Source: Portibacter lacus (GTDB taxonomy: Bacteria > Bacteroidota > Bacteroidia > Chitinophagales > Saprospiraceae). From it: a stretch of DNA of 64,000 nucleotides. The notes under the pieces are model-generated. The model saw nothing but the letters and a program-made list of their open reading frames with translations, was not told the DNA's origin and ran no database searches. Position numbers and translations under genes: made by a program. How positions within the stretch are numbered: position 1 is the first letter of the stretch; the number at the start of each line of letters is the position of its first letter. The DNA is taken from the NCBI RefSeq assembly GCF_021533215.1, contig NZ_JAJNKA010000005.1:248001-312000 (forward strand), written 5' to 3'. Positions 55,944 to 64,000 of this stretch are shown here, piece after piece.

Positions 55944-55978
55944 AAAAAAAGACCGGACTGATATCTCATCAGCCCGGT
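55944..55978 (-). terminator. Rho-independent terminator after the beta-barrel gene
   Basis: An 11-bp stem ACCGG-x-CTGAT / ATCAG-x-CCGGT with one A-C mismatch and a 5-base loop (55952-55978), followed on the minus strand by seven T. It is 126 bp downstream of the stop at 56105. Confidence 0.85.
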
Positions 55979-56104
55979 ATTCCATTTTTATGAAATTTAA
56001 CATGAGATCCTAAATCATGCTTTTTTGTATTCTGGGGTTTGCTTTAATCTCTATTTTCATCGATCTAAGTCCTCTATATTTCATCAATTTCCAGTATGGT
56101 TAGA

Positions 56105-56842
56105 TTAAAACATAACAGAAAATCCTAATTCTAATCTCCTAAAAAGGATATCTTCTGTTCGCGTTTCCCAAGGACTTGTAATGATGTAATCTGCTTTTTG
56201 GAATTTTAGCCCAGAAAAAATATTGACCATTAACCCTCTGGAACCTACTCGAATTCCGAAATATGGATTGGCCATATAACCACCTGTTGCGGTCGTAATG
56301 TTTTCAGCTTCATTTTTGAAGGAGAATCCGTATCCTGCTTTTACACCTACATACGGAGCACTTCTTCCATTCGTCAAGTTGAATTTAACATTGGCAAATA
56401 AAGGAAAAACCTCTCTTCCTGGAGCTGTGTAATAGTTATCTAATCCCACACCAGCGCCTACAGCGAGCCAAGGATACTGCTGATACATCACATTATGCGC
56501 AATAGAAACTCCGCTTCCAGAAACACTGGTTAACAACGAAACTTGTGTCTCATTAAATATGCGTTTGACTTTTAGCGGAATGGCTACTATTTCTTTCTCT
56601 GTAGCTTCTTGCCCCGAATACATTATTACTTTTTTGATTTGGTTATCGAGGACAGTAATTTGATTTCCAGTTCTTAATTCCATGCTTAATTGCTCACCTG
56701 GAGTGTAGTCCGTAATGCTGCCGATAAGAATACTTCCTTGTTTCAAGATTACTTTATCCTTATAGACTCTCTCTTGAGCATTTAATACATTCATGGATAG
56801 CAAAATCGCAAGCAATACAATAAATTTTAGGATCTTTTTCAT
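56105..56842 (-). CDS. Exported outer membrane beta-barrel-like protein, function unknown
   Basis: Protein of 245 residues with a signal peptide (..NVLNAQ). The N-terminal part has a short beta domain (DKVILKQGSILIGSITDYTP), then alternating strands ending in an aromatic C-terminus (RRLELGFSVMF), as in small outer membrane barrels: YVGVKAGYGFSF, PYFGIRVGSRGLMVNIFSGL. I do not recognise the family. It follows the LVIVD lipoprotein gene by 11 bp, so the two form an operon, and a strong terminator lies downstream. Confidence 0.7.
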   Translation of the reverse strand: MKKILKFIVLLAILLSMNVLNAQERVYKDKVILKQGSILIGSITDYTPGEQLSMELRTGNQITVLDNQIKKVIMYSGQEATEKEIVAIPLKVKRIFNETQVSLLTSVSGSGVSIAHNVMYQQYPWLAVGAGVGLDNYYTAPGREVFPLFANVKFNLTNGRSAPYVGVKAGYGFSFKNEAENITTATGGYMANPYFGIRVGSRGLMVNIFSGLKFQKADYIITSPWETRTEDILFRRLELGFSVMF

Positions 56843-56853
56843 GTGTCAATGGG

Positions 56854-58140
56854 TTATTTTTGTACTAGGATCGAACTGATAAGCTTCGGATTTTTTGCAT
56901 CTGTAACATTGTATTGGAAGAAGCCATCGCTTCCAATTAAGAATAGCACCTCAGGAGAAATAGAGATCACATCATAGGCATTAATATTATCCAAGTGTGC
57001 TAATTCATTGCTGGTAATTTTCTGGTCGTCACTTGCATCGAACACCTTAAGACCATAACTTCCTTCACAGATGAATAGGTCGTTGTCACGAATAGCTAAT
57101 CCATGTGGATGCTTCATATCATAAGACTTGATCAACGTAGGATTGTTAATATTAGATACATCTAGGACATCTAATTGATTCTCGAAGCCATTACATTCGG
57201 TTCCATCACGAAGTGTCACATATGCTTTATCACCACTTACAACTACAGGGTCGCAAGCTTGTGCGTGACGGAAAGTCGACGTCTGAACTGGGTTTGCTGG
57301 ATCGCTATTATCGAAAATAAACATACCAGCAGTAGAACCGATAAATAAGTTCGTCTTATAAGGGAATATGGTTTCGATTCCCCATCCCAAATGTTTCGAA
57401 GATATTTTTTCCGGACTCATGCTTTGTGAGATGTCCCATACATTAAGAGAGGATTCATCCACTGTGTATAGATAGTTATCATAAATGGTAAATCTAGCAA
57501 AAGAACCACCTACACCACTTCCTGAATTGCCATTGCTTCCTGTAGATTCATTAGTTATCACATTTCCATCAAAGTCAGATGCGAAATCAACAAAGATGTT
57601 ATCATTTCTTCTGAAAATCTGCTGTCCCCAGTTGCTGTCAGAGCAATCGAAAGACTCCACAATATTCGATCTTGTATAATAAATGACGTGCTGATAATCA
57701 AGGTTGTCGTATAACCAATCATAATCTTTCAGTCGCTCTCTAGTTTTCAACTGTGGATTTGTAATAGTGGAAATATCTATCGTTAATAAATACAGTGGAT
57801 TATCTGCGAATAAGATATCATCTTTTATAGCGATATCGAAGTTCCCTGGTATGTTGTAAAATGTTTCGTGAACAGGAGCCGCGGGGTTTTCATTATTGTA
57901 GACATGAACTCCTTCTCCTTGTTCATTAATGAAAAGGTAGTTTTTATAGAAATAGATTTTTCCAGGGTTTACGAGCGCTTTGTCGCTAACGGTGGTGATG
58001 TCATAATTGAGTTGGGTTCCGGTCATGTAGACTGGATTAAACTGAATATATTCTCGGGTTGCATCACATTTATCTCTAAGACATGATGTACCCAAAGCAG
58101 AAACCATGATAAATAGGCAGAGGATCTTTAAAGTTTTCAT
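56854..58140 (-). CDS. LVIVD-repeat lipoprotein
   Basis: Lipoprotein of 428 residues; the signal ends ALGTSC with the lipidated Cys at residue 20. The body is made of propeller-like repeats of the LVIVD type: GEGVHVYNNENPAAPVHETF, AGMFIFDNSDPANPVQTSTF, LDVLDVSNINNPTLIKSYDM and YGLKVFDASDDQKITSNELA. These beta-propeller repeats are found on bacterial surface proteins with little known function. A Ser/Gly-rich loop (STGSNGNSGSGVGGS) lies near residue 210. It is the first gene of an operon with the beta-barrel protein. Confidence 0.88.
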   Translation of the reverse strand: MKTLKILCLFIMVSALGTSCLRDKCDATREYIQFNPVYMTGTQLNYDITTVSDKALVNPGKIYFYKNYLFINEQGEGVHVYNNENPAAPVHETFYNIPGNFDIAIKDDILFADNPLYLLTIDISTITNPQLKTRERLKDYDWLYDNLDYQHVIYYTRSNIVESFDCSDSNWGQQIFRRNDNIFVDFASDFDGNVITNESTGSNGNSGSGVGGSFARFTIYDNYLYTVDESSLNVWDISQSMSPEKISSKHLGWGIETIFPYKTNLFIGSTAGMFIFDNSDPANPVQTSTFRHAQACDPVVVSGDKAYVTLRDGTECNGFENQLDVLDVSNINNPTLIKSYDMKHPHGLAIRDNDLFICEGSYGLKVFDASDDQKITSNELAHLDNINAYDVISISPEVLFLIGSDGFFQYNVTDAKNPKLISSILVQK

Positions 58141-58359
58141 ATTATCAATTTTTTATTTTATGTCAATGTTAGATTTATGGACTTTCGAATAGTCATTTAG
58201 GAATAAAGACGGAAAGGTGGCCGAAAGGGTTGGGTGGGCATTAAAAAAATAGATATAAAGGACAAGAATGAAATCAGACTAATTGTTTATTTATCAGTAG
58301 AGGTCTATCCATATGGAAAGGAATTATCAAGAAAGTGGTTAAATATATGAAGATGGAGG

Positions 58360-59535
58360 TTACCAGAACTTCCACCAAGGCTTACTTTTGGTATTTGGGT
58401 TGCTTTTTGGTCTAGAAGCACGTCTACTTGATGAAGGCCTTTCACTAGGTACTTTTATATTTCTCTTTTCGTATTCAGCCATTAGTACTACCATTTTTTC
58501 AAGGGAAGGGACATGAAGGCGAGCATTGGGAACAGAAGCAATTTCATAGAAAACGTTGTCGAGTTGCTGTACGCTCATTGCTGAATAGTCTTTTTCTAAA
58601 GATGCGTTGGCATCAGTGGTCGTCAGTTCTTCTTTGTCTTCTATTTCCTCAGATGTTTCATCACCTATTTGAGGGGCAATTTGCCGACCATCATAAACGA
58701 ATACGGGATTGATTCCATTTTTGGCTATTGCTGCGACGATGGTTTGTGCTAATTCGTTGTCTTTTATCTGGTCTACGAAAGATTGGCAGCGATTAACTAA
58801 TTCATCACTGAAAGGTAAGGTGGGTTTGATTTCGTAGCGAATCTCACCGCCAAACGTGGTATTTTTCATGACCGATAATAGTATCTGTTGATAAGTGTTG
58901 TTTACAATATCTTTCAGCTCATCGATGGTAGAACAATTAACGGTAACGGTGAAATTACTTGATTTGAGGTTTTCACTGATGACAAAGCTTTCATTTTCAT
59001 CTGGAAGGTTTTGGCCACCCATACCGATGACTTGACCACTTTCGACTAAAAAAACATATGGGCTTATGGCATCTTGTTGTGGATTTTCAAAATAATTCTG
59101 AATGACAACGGGGAACTTGGCTCGGACGTTAGAGCTGCTTCCCGTAGCAAGCAGGTGACCTTTAAACGGAATTCCAACCATAAGACTCTGATCACCCATT
59201 TTTTCTCCTAGTTCCTTCATATAGTTGACATCAAGAATTTTCTCACTTGCGTATTCATGTCCAGTAATAAAGGCAATCTTACTACCTTCTAACTCTTGAA
59301 TTTCAACACTAGGAAAAACCTCCTTCAAGTTTTGCATTGCCTCTTCTTTAAAAGGAGTAAATCTATCCGTAAAGTCATCTTCTGTTTCACATCCTTCATA
59401 TTCTATATGACTGCCCTTATCATTACCGAAAGCAATGACTGGACTTCCTTCGTTTTCTATAAGAGATTCTTTAAAGAAATAGGGTACATCTTTTCTGTAG
59501 CCAGCAGGCTTAAGGATAGGCATAAGTTTACTCAT
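58360..59535 (-). CDS. Hypothetical protein
   Basis: Protein of 391 residues that I do not recognise. No signal peptide or transmembrane helix is apparent, so it is probably cytoplasmic. Residues 1-270 look like mixed alpha/beta (GSPVIAFGNDKGSHIEYEGC; GIPFKGHLLATGSSSNVRAK). Residues 270-300 are acidic (ETSEEIEDKEE), and the C-terminus is a basic, Ser/Arg/Pro-rich tail ending KSKPWWKFW. Such WWKFW ends are often seen on proteins with flexible tails. It is isolated, with 219 bp to the next gene on its strand downstream and 151 bp to the divergent hydrolase gene. Confidence 0.7.
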   Translation of the reverse strand: MSKLMPILKPAGYRKDVPYFFKESLIENEGSPVIAFGNDKGSHIEYEGCETEDDFTDRFTPFKEEAMQNLKEVFPSVEIQELEGSKIAFITGHEYASEKILDVNYMKELGEKMGDQSLMVGIPFKGHLLATGSSSNVRAKFPVVIQNYFENPQQDAISPYVFLVESGQVIGMGGQNLPDENESFVISENLKSSNFTVTVNCSTIDELKDIVNNTYQQILLSVMKNTTFGGEIRYEIKPTLPFSDELVNRCQSFVDQIKDNELAQTIVAAIAKNGINPVFVYDGRQIAPQIGDETSEEIEDKEELTTTDANASLEKDYSAMSVQQLDNVFYEIASVPNARLHVPSLEKMVVLMAEYEKRNIKVPSERPSSSRRASRPKSNPNTKSKPWWKFW

Positions 59536-59686
59536 AACATGCGTTTAAATAAATATATAGGAAAAGCCTAAGAAATGAAAGTAGTGCTTTACTGAATTTA
59601 GAATTTTAACTTTTAGCTTCCTTTTCTCTTTTAACAAGAATATCTTTATAATGCTTAGATATCCATATCTTACTATTTCAATATTT

Positions 59687-60358
59687 ATGATGACAAAAGC
59701 ACGAAAACTAAAAATTGACATATCTGAGGAGATAGGGACTGTTTCAGCACTATTAGTCCTTCCTGATGATGCAACATCTTTACTTGTATTAAGTCATGGC
59801 GCAGGAGCAGGAATGGAGCATGCTTTCATGGAATCCTTGGCTCAGCACCTAGCGAGTAACAAAGTTGCAAGCTTACGTTTTAATTTTGCCTACATGGAAA
59901 AAGGAGGCGGACCTGATCGACCGAAAAAAGCTTATCCAGCCATCAAGGCAGCAGTGAAAAAGGCATTAAAATATAGTGACGGACTTACTTTACTGGCTGG
60001 AGGGAAATCTTTCGGTGGTAGAATGACTTCTCAAGTTGCAGCATTAGGTGAACTGGATGAGGTGAAAGGTATTGTTTATTTTGGGTTTCCTCTTCATGCT
60101 CCAGGAAAAGTAGGCAAAGAAAGAGCAGCTCATTTGGCAGATATTAAAGTTCCACAATTATTCCTACAAGGAACAAGAGATCCATTCGCTAAATTCGAAT
60201 TAATTTCTGAAGTGGTCGATGGATTAGAAAAGGCGACACCGGTTAGAATAGAAGGAGGGAATCATTCTTTTCAGACCTTGAAGAAATTAGGAATACCTTA
60301 TGAAGATACTATAGAACAACTAGCTCAGGAAACAGCAAAATTTGCTAGCAATTTATAG
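59687..60358 (+). CDS. Alpha/beta hydrolase (KANL3/TEX30-like family)
   Basis: Small cytoplasmic alpha/beta-fold protein of 223 residues. LLVLSHGAGAGMEHAFM supplies the oxyanion region, AGGKSFGGRM the nucleophile elbow (Ser108), LFLQGTRDPFAKF the Asp, and RIEGGNHSF the His. The pattern fits the dienelactone-hydrolase-like/KANL3 group. I choose the ATG at 59687; an ATG at 59651 adds 12 residues and ATG 59690 removes one. Substrate unknown. It is convergent with the small hypothetical gene at 60376. Confidence 0.85.
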   Translation: MMTKARKLKIDISEEIGTVSALLVLPDDATSLLVLSHGAGAGMEHAFMESLAQHLASNKVASLRFNFAYMEKGGGPDRPKKAYPAIKAAVKKALKYSDGLTLLAGGKSFGGRMTSQVAALGELDEVKGIVYFGFPLHAPGKVGKERAAHLADIKVPQLFLQGTRDPFAKFELISEVVDGLEKATPVRIEGGNHSFQTLKKLGIPYEDTIEQLAQETAKFASNL

Positions 60359-60375
60359 GCAATAGTACGCTTATT

Positions 60376-60729
60376 TTACTGCTCTAAGAATATAAATTGG
60401 GCTCCGAGCTCACTGATCACAAACAAACAAATGTGGGTATCGGTGTCTTTATAAGCTTTCTGAAACTTCTCTACATTTTCTGATGGAATCAATGATTTCG
60501 AGTTAAATTCTTCTAAGCTACTTGCATTAATATTCCAGTTTCCCTTTGCCTTATTTTTTTCCACGATAGGAATTCCAACTTCGATATCATGCTGGTGAAA
60601 AACGAATATAGGATATTTAGAGACATCCTTATTCATGATAATATCCTGAGCCTTTACTAAGACATCTCTATATTTTTTCAACTCGGACTCTAACTGGTCT
60701 AACTTTGTTGCTTCCTCTGACATATTCAA
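60376..60729 (-). CDS. Small hypothetical protein
   Basis: Protein of 117 residues with no signal peptide. An N-terminal helix of coiled-coil character (LDQLESELKKYRDVLVKAQD) is followed by an alpha/beta part (YPIFVFHQHDIEVGIPIVEK; THICLFVISELGAQFIFLEQ). I do not recognise the family. It starts 9 bp after the rlmD stop and is almost certainly co-transcribed with it. Confidence 0.75.
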   Translation of the reverse strand: MNMSEEATKLDQLESELKKYRDVLVKAQDIIMNKDVSKYPIFVFHQHDIEVGIPIVEKNKAKGNWNINASSLEEFNSKSLIPSENVEKFQKAYKDTDTHICLFVISELGAQFIFLEQ

Positions 60730-60738
60730 CTACAATTT

Positions 60739-62148
60739 TTACTTCAATTTTAATAAAGCGACACTTTCCACATGATGTGTATGCGGAAACATATCTACAG
60801 GCTGAATTTTTTCTAATGTATACTTTTCAGACAAAATCCCTATATCTCGTGCTTGTGTTGCTGGATTACAACTTATATAAACAATCTTAGGCGTTTCTAG
60901 TTTAAGAAACATTTCCACTACCTCTGGGTGCATACCCATTCTTGGTGGATCTGTTATGATGATATCAGCTTTTCCATGTTTTTCTACGAATGCATCAGTT
61001 AGTAAGTCCTTCACATCACCAGCATAGAAAGTTGAATTCGTAATGTTGTTATGATCTGCATTTATTCGAGCTAGATCTATTGCTTCTTCTATTTCCTCTA
61101 TTCCTACGATGGACTTGCACTGGTCAGCAACGAAAAGGGCGATACTTCCAAGACCTGTGTACAGATCATAGACATTATCTTCGGGTTGAATATCGGCGAA
61201 GTCTCTTGCAATCTTGAATAAGTTCTCCGCTTGCAAGGTATTCGTCTGAAAGAAAGACTTCGGTCCAATTTTAAATTCAACCTCTCCTAGTCGTTCTGTT
61301 AGGTATTCTTCGCCATGAATATGTTCTGGTTCTAAGTCGTAGAACGAGGAATTCATCTTAGTATTGATAATATGAAACAAACTTACAATCTCTGGAAATG
61401 TTTCTATGAGTTTTTCAGTGATGTAGTTAATTTTTTCCTTTTCTCTCTTTCCGAATATTAAGATCAACATAATCTTACCATCTCTATTCGAGCGAACGAC
61501 CATTTCACGTAAGAATCCTTTATTAGCTCGAATATCGTAGTATCCGAATTCTTTCTCGGCTGTAAGGTCGCGAATGAAGTTTCTGATTTTATTAGAAGAA
61601 TCATTTTGTAAGTGACAAGTTTCGATATCTACTATTTTATCGAAGACACCTGGACGGTGAAATCCTAATGCCTTAGTCTGGATGATCTCCTTTCCTGAGG
61701 CAACCTCTTCTTCCGTAATCCATCGTTTATTAGAGAAACTATATTCTAGTTTGTTACGATAGAACGAGAGTTTTTCATTTTGTAAAATAGGAAGAAATTC
61801 CCCAGCTTCTACTTTTGCTATTCTCCTGATGGAATCACGAACTTGCTTTTCCTTTTGCTCTACTTGAATTTTGTAATCTAGGTGTTGCCATTTGCAGCCA
61901 CCACATACACCGAAATGCTCACAGAAAGGGTCTACTCTGTCTGGTGAATATTCTTTTATTTCTTTAACGAAACCGAAGGGCACGCCTTTTTTCTTCTTAG
62001 TAATTACCGCATCGACTGTATCGCCAGGCACTCCTCCTTGAAGAAAGTATACAGTTCCTTCCGGATCTCTACCGACACTCATTCCTTTGTCTGCAATTCC
62101 CGAAATCTTAATATCTGATGCGGTCTTAGACCTTCTGTTTCTTCCCAT
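60739..62148 (-). CDS. rlmD: 23S rRNA (uracil-C5)-methyltransferase RlmD/RumA family
   Basis: Methylates a 23S rRNA uracil (U1939 in E. coli), 469 residues. It has an N-terminal TRAM-type region (about 8-65) and the iron-sulfur cluster motif CEHFGVCGGCKWQHLD, with a further Cys in IETCHLQ. The SAM-binding DLYTGLGSIALFVA is at about residue 335, IITDPPRMGMHPEV follows, and the catalytic Cys is in YISCNPATQARDI. All key residues are present. The TAA of the upstream PorE-like gene is followed directly by this ATG, so the two are translated together. The exact target base is inferred from family. Confidence 0.94.
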   Translation of the reverse strand: MGRNRRSKTASDIKISGIADKGMSVGRDPEGTVYFLQGGVPGDTVDAVITKKKKGVPFGFVKEIKEYSPDRVDPFCEHFGVCGGCKWQHLDYKIQVEQKEKQVRDSIRRIAKVEAGEFLPILQNEKLSFYRNKLEYSFSNKRWITEEEVASGKEIIQTKALGFHRPGVFDKIVDIETCHLQNDSSNKIRNFIRDLTAEKEFGYYDIRANKGFLREMVVRSNRDGKIMLILIFGKREKEKINYITEKLIETFPEIVSLFHIINTKMNSSFYDLEPEHIHGEEYLTERLGEVEFKIGPKSFFQTNTLQAENLFKIARDFADIQPEDNVYDLYTGLGSIALFVADQCKSIVGIEEIEEAIDLARINADHNNITNSTFYAGDVKDLLTDAFVEKHGKADIIITDPPRMGMHPEVVEMFLKLETPKIVYISCNPATQARDIGILSEKYTLEKIQPVDMFPHTHHVESVALLKLK

Positions 62149-64000
62149 TTATTCTTTTATTATGAATGTAGTACGACGATTAATTTTTCTACCCTCTTCT
62201 GTTTCGTTGCTACTAATAGGTTCTGTTTCGCCGTATCCCACAAAGGTAAGCCGATCTTTCGAAATTCCTTTTTGAATCAAATAATTGTTGACAGCTTTCG
62301 CCCTGTTTTCTGATAATTGTTGATTGTCATCGTCATTACCCACATTGTCGGTATGACCTTGGATTTCGATTTGTATGTTAACATTCTCTTCTAATAAATT
62401 CGCAAGTTGATCCAGTTCAAAAAAAGATTCCTTTTCTAGTTCGTATGATCCGGTAGCAAATAAAACGTTTTTCAGAATTACGGGTTCTGGATCTTCAGCC
62501 TGCTTTTCTTCTATTTTCTTCAAGTAAACATCAATTTCAAAGGCGGTTTCTGCAGTGTTCAAAGCTTCTAATTCGAATCGTTCAGAATAGAAATAATAGT
62601 TTTTCTTGTCAATGTTTAAACTGTAATTTTCCCCAAGTGGTAGTACAATCAATAAACTTGCATCTTTTCCTGTATTCAGGGTTTCACGCGTGTTATCATC
62701 TGAAGATTGTAGACGCACGATGGCCTCAAGCGGAAGTTTCGTCTCTGCGTCAAAAACTCGAATACTAAGAAACCCGACTGGATTAGATCGAACAGCTTCG
62801 GGCAATTCGAAGGTATAAAGATCACTTTGAACTTGATCGAATCTTATTTTTCCGTTTCCTCTGGAGTAGTAAGCTGTTTTTCCATCGAGACTTACGATCA
62901 TTGCACCTTCGTGGTCTTCAGTATTGATAGGATATCCAAGATTCTCTGGTTCTGACCATGTACTGTCAGCAAGTAATTCACTTTTGAACAAGTCAAAGCT
63001 TCCCATTCCTGGATGTCCTTCTGATTTGAAATATAAAGTTTTTCCATCAGGGTGAAAAAAGGGCGATTCTTCTCTGTAGGGTGTATTAATCACTGCACTT
63101 AGGTTCTCAGGAATGGTCCATTTCCCATCCTTGTTTTTTCTAGTCCACCACAGATCACTATCTCCTTTTCCTCCCGGCCTCTTGCTGACGAAAATAATTG
63201 TTTTTCCATCTGCGGAGATGTTAGGCTGAGTATCCCAAGACTTGCTATTGATGGCATCAAAATAGACAGGTTTCGACCAAGAGTTTTCATTCTTGAAGGA
63301 AACATAAATATTACAACCTCTTACATTGTTTTGTTGGCTATTCGAGCAATAGGTGAATAAGATCGTTTTTCCATCTGCAGAAATATTATGAGCACCCTCA
63401 TTTTCAAGTGTATTCAGGTTAGGAAGCAACCTTGCTTCTTGCCACATTCCGTTGGTATCTTTCTCTGTATAATAAATATCTTCTTGGCTCTTGGTTATTC
63501 TTGTGAAGAAGAGTCTTCTACCATCTGCTGTTAATGACGGTGAATATTCAGATAATTTAGGTTGATTGATCTCAGCAGGAAGTATTTCAGGAGTGAAAGG
63601 AACTGGGTTTTTTAAGGCTTCTTCCCTAAAGTCAAAATCCCTAATTTTCTTTTCTACCTCTTTTACATATTCTGGTTTAAGGCGGTCGGCGTTATCTAAG
63701 AATTTCCGAAAGTATAGACTCGCTTGCGCATTATCTTTCTGGGCTTCATAGCATAGTGCAAGTGCTTGGAGGACTTTAGGACTATAGGTTGAATCTAAGT
63801 TAAATGCTTTCTCAAAATTATGGATTGCAGCATCATAATCTTTTAGATCATATTGAATGCCGCCGAGTAGCAGATAAGCATCTATAAACTGAGGTTCCTT
63901 AGCAATTGCTGAATTAAGCTTTTTAATAGCTTTTTCTGGCTTTTGATTTTGGACACAGTCTTGTGCCTTATTATAAAGCTTAATTACGCCTTTTGTAGCA
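62149..64000 (-). CDS. PorE-like OmpA family protein: TPR, PD40 propeller, CRD and OmpA domains (5' end beyond right edge)
   Basis: The frame is open from the right edge to the stop at 62149, about 617 residues. In order it has tetratricopeptide repeats (LNSAIAKEPQFIDAYLLLGG; YDAAIHNFEKAFNLDSTYSP), PD40 blades (YSPSLTADGRRLFFTR; NISADGKTILFTYCSNSQQN; PNISADGKTIIFVSKRPGGK), a carboxypeptidase-regulatory-like domain (LSIRVFDAETKLPLEAIVRL), and a C-terminal OmpA domain (IQIEGHTDNVGNDDDNQQLS; INRRTTFIIKE). This is the domain order of PorE, the T9SS component that binds peptidoglycan. A start at the internal ATG 63447 would cut into the propeller, so I take the long form. It is followed directly by rlmD. 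Confidence 0.88.
   Translation of the reverse strand, partial: ATKGVIKLYNKAQDCVQNQKPEKAIKKLNSAIAKEPQFIDAYLLLGGIQYDLKDYDAAIHNFEKAFNLDSTYSPKVLQALALCYEAQKDNAQASLYFRKFLDNADRLKPEYVKEVEKKIRDFDFREEALKNPVPFTPEILPAEINQPKLSEYSPSLTADGRRLFFTRITKSQEDIYYTEKDTNGMWQEARLLPNLNTLENEGAHNISADGKTILFTYCSNSQQNNVRGCNIYVSFKNENSWSKPVYFDAINSKSWDTQPNISADGKTIIFVSKRPGGKGDSDLWWTRKNKDGKWTIPENLSAVINTPYREESPFFHPDGKTLYFKSEGHPGMGSFDLFKSELLADSTWSEPENLGYPINTEDHEGAMIVSLDGKTAYYSRGNGKIRFDQVQSDLYTFELPEAVRSNPVGFLSIRVFDAETKLPLEAIVRLQSSDDNTRETLNTGKDASLLIVLPLGENYSLNIDKKNYYFYSERFELEALNTAETAFEIDVYLKKIEEKQAEDPEPVILKNVLFATGSYELEKESFFELDQLANLLEENVNIQIEIQGHTDNVGNDDDNQQLSENRAKAVNNYLIQKGISKDRLTFVGYGETEPISSNETEEGRKINRRTTFIIKE

Larger units (their letters stand above)
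55741..56104. other. Intergenic region with ompH promoter and upstream terminator
   Basis: A 364-bp gap between two minus-strand genes. It holds the terminator at 55944-55978 and the -7 box at 55776-55783. The 126 bases between 55979 and 56104 show no gene or clear structure. Confidence 0.5.

Noticed and set aside
58211-58239. G-rich run (GGTGG, then GGG three times) in an otherwise AT-rich gap
   Set aside because: Only three GGG tracts, so a stable G-quadruplex is doubtful, and it is not near a start codon or conserved signal that I can see.

Overview
The window is AT-rich bacterial DNA from a member of the Bacteroidota. The markers are a SusC/SusD pair with a hybrid two-component regulator, type IX secretion (T9SS) components and C-terminal sorting domains, DUF4175 and DUF4294 proteins, Bacteroidota-type -7 promoter boxes (TAnnTTTG) and a mevalonate-pathway gene. 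A Saprospirales or Cytophagales relative is plausible, but genus cannot be set from the sequence. No tRNA, rRNA, CRISPR array, transposase or phage gene was seen.

Layout. 1-10181: a glycan-utilisation locus, with a minus-strand operon GH109-like enzyme > SusC > SusD (SusD runs off the left edge) and a divergent HTCS regulator. 10183-14183: three polysaccharide export/assembly genes (Wzx-like flippase, Wzz-like, Wzy/WaaL-like). 14229-17911: exported DUF2891 protein, ligase-associated exonuclease and ATP-dependent DNA ligase; the matching Lhr-type helicase lies apart at 22437-24896, after a GH78 rhamnosidase-like enzyme, an RDD membrane protein and an unusual thioredoxin/MsrA-like fusion. 24897-25569: a long AT-rich gap with a perfect DnaA box, then heme A synthase. 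26721-29598: two tandem T9SS cargo proteins, the first with seventeen 18-bp repeats. 29627-31624: a GH16 lipoprotein and two divergent RlpA-like proteins with a perfect parS palindrome between them. 31717-37655: SAM-I riboswitch > metX > thrA > thrB > thrC, with a second parS core inside thrC. 37805-43760: FAD oxidoreductase, YbeY, RsbW-like ATPase and DUF4175 protein. 44002-50844: a probable five-gene minus-strand run (OmpA/PD40 protein, PAP2-like, DapD, HTH protein, M1 peptidase). 51005-54580: DUF4294, diphosphomevalonate decarboxylase, rhodanese, then a frameshifted PorV-like T9SS gene. 54673-58140: two OmpH/Skp chaperones, a beta-barrel protein and an LVIVD lipoprotein. 58360-64000: an unrecognised protein, an alpha/beta hydrolase, a small hypothetical, RlmD and a PorE-like TPR/PD40/OmpA protein that runs off the right edge.

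The main points of interest are the parS pair and the nearby candidate replication origin, which together suggest that this window lies near the chromosome origin. Others are the SAM riboswitch governing the joint Met/Thr operon, the broken PorV-like gene beside PorE-like proteins, the thioredoxin/MsrA-like fusion, and the hexapeptide-repeat T9SS proteins whose DNA looks recently expanded by slippage.
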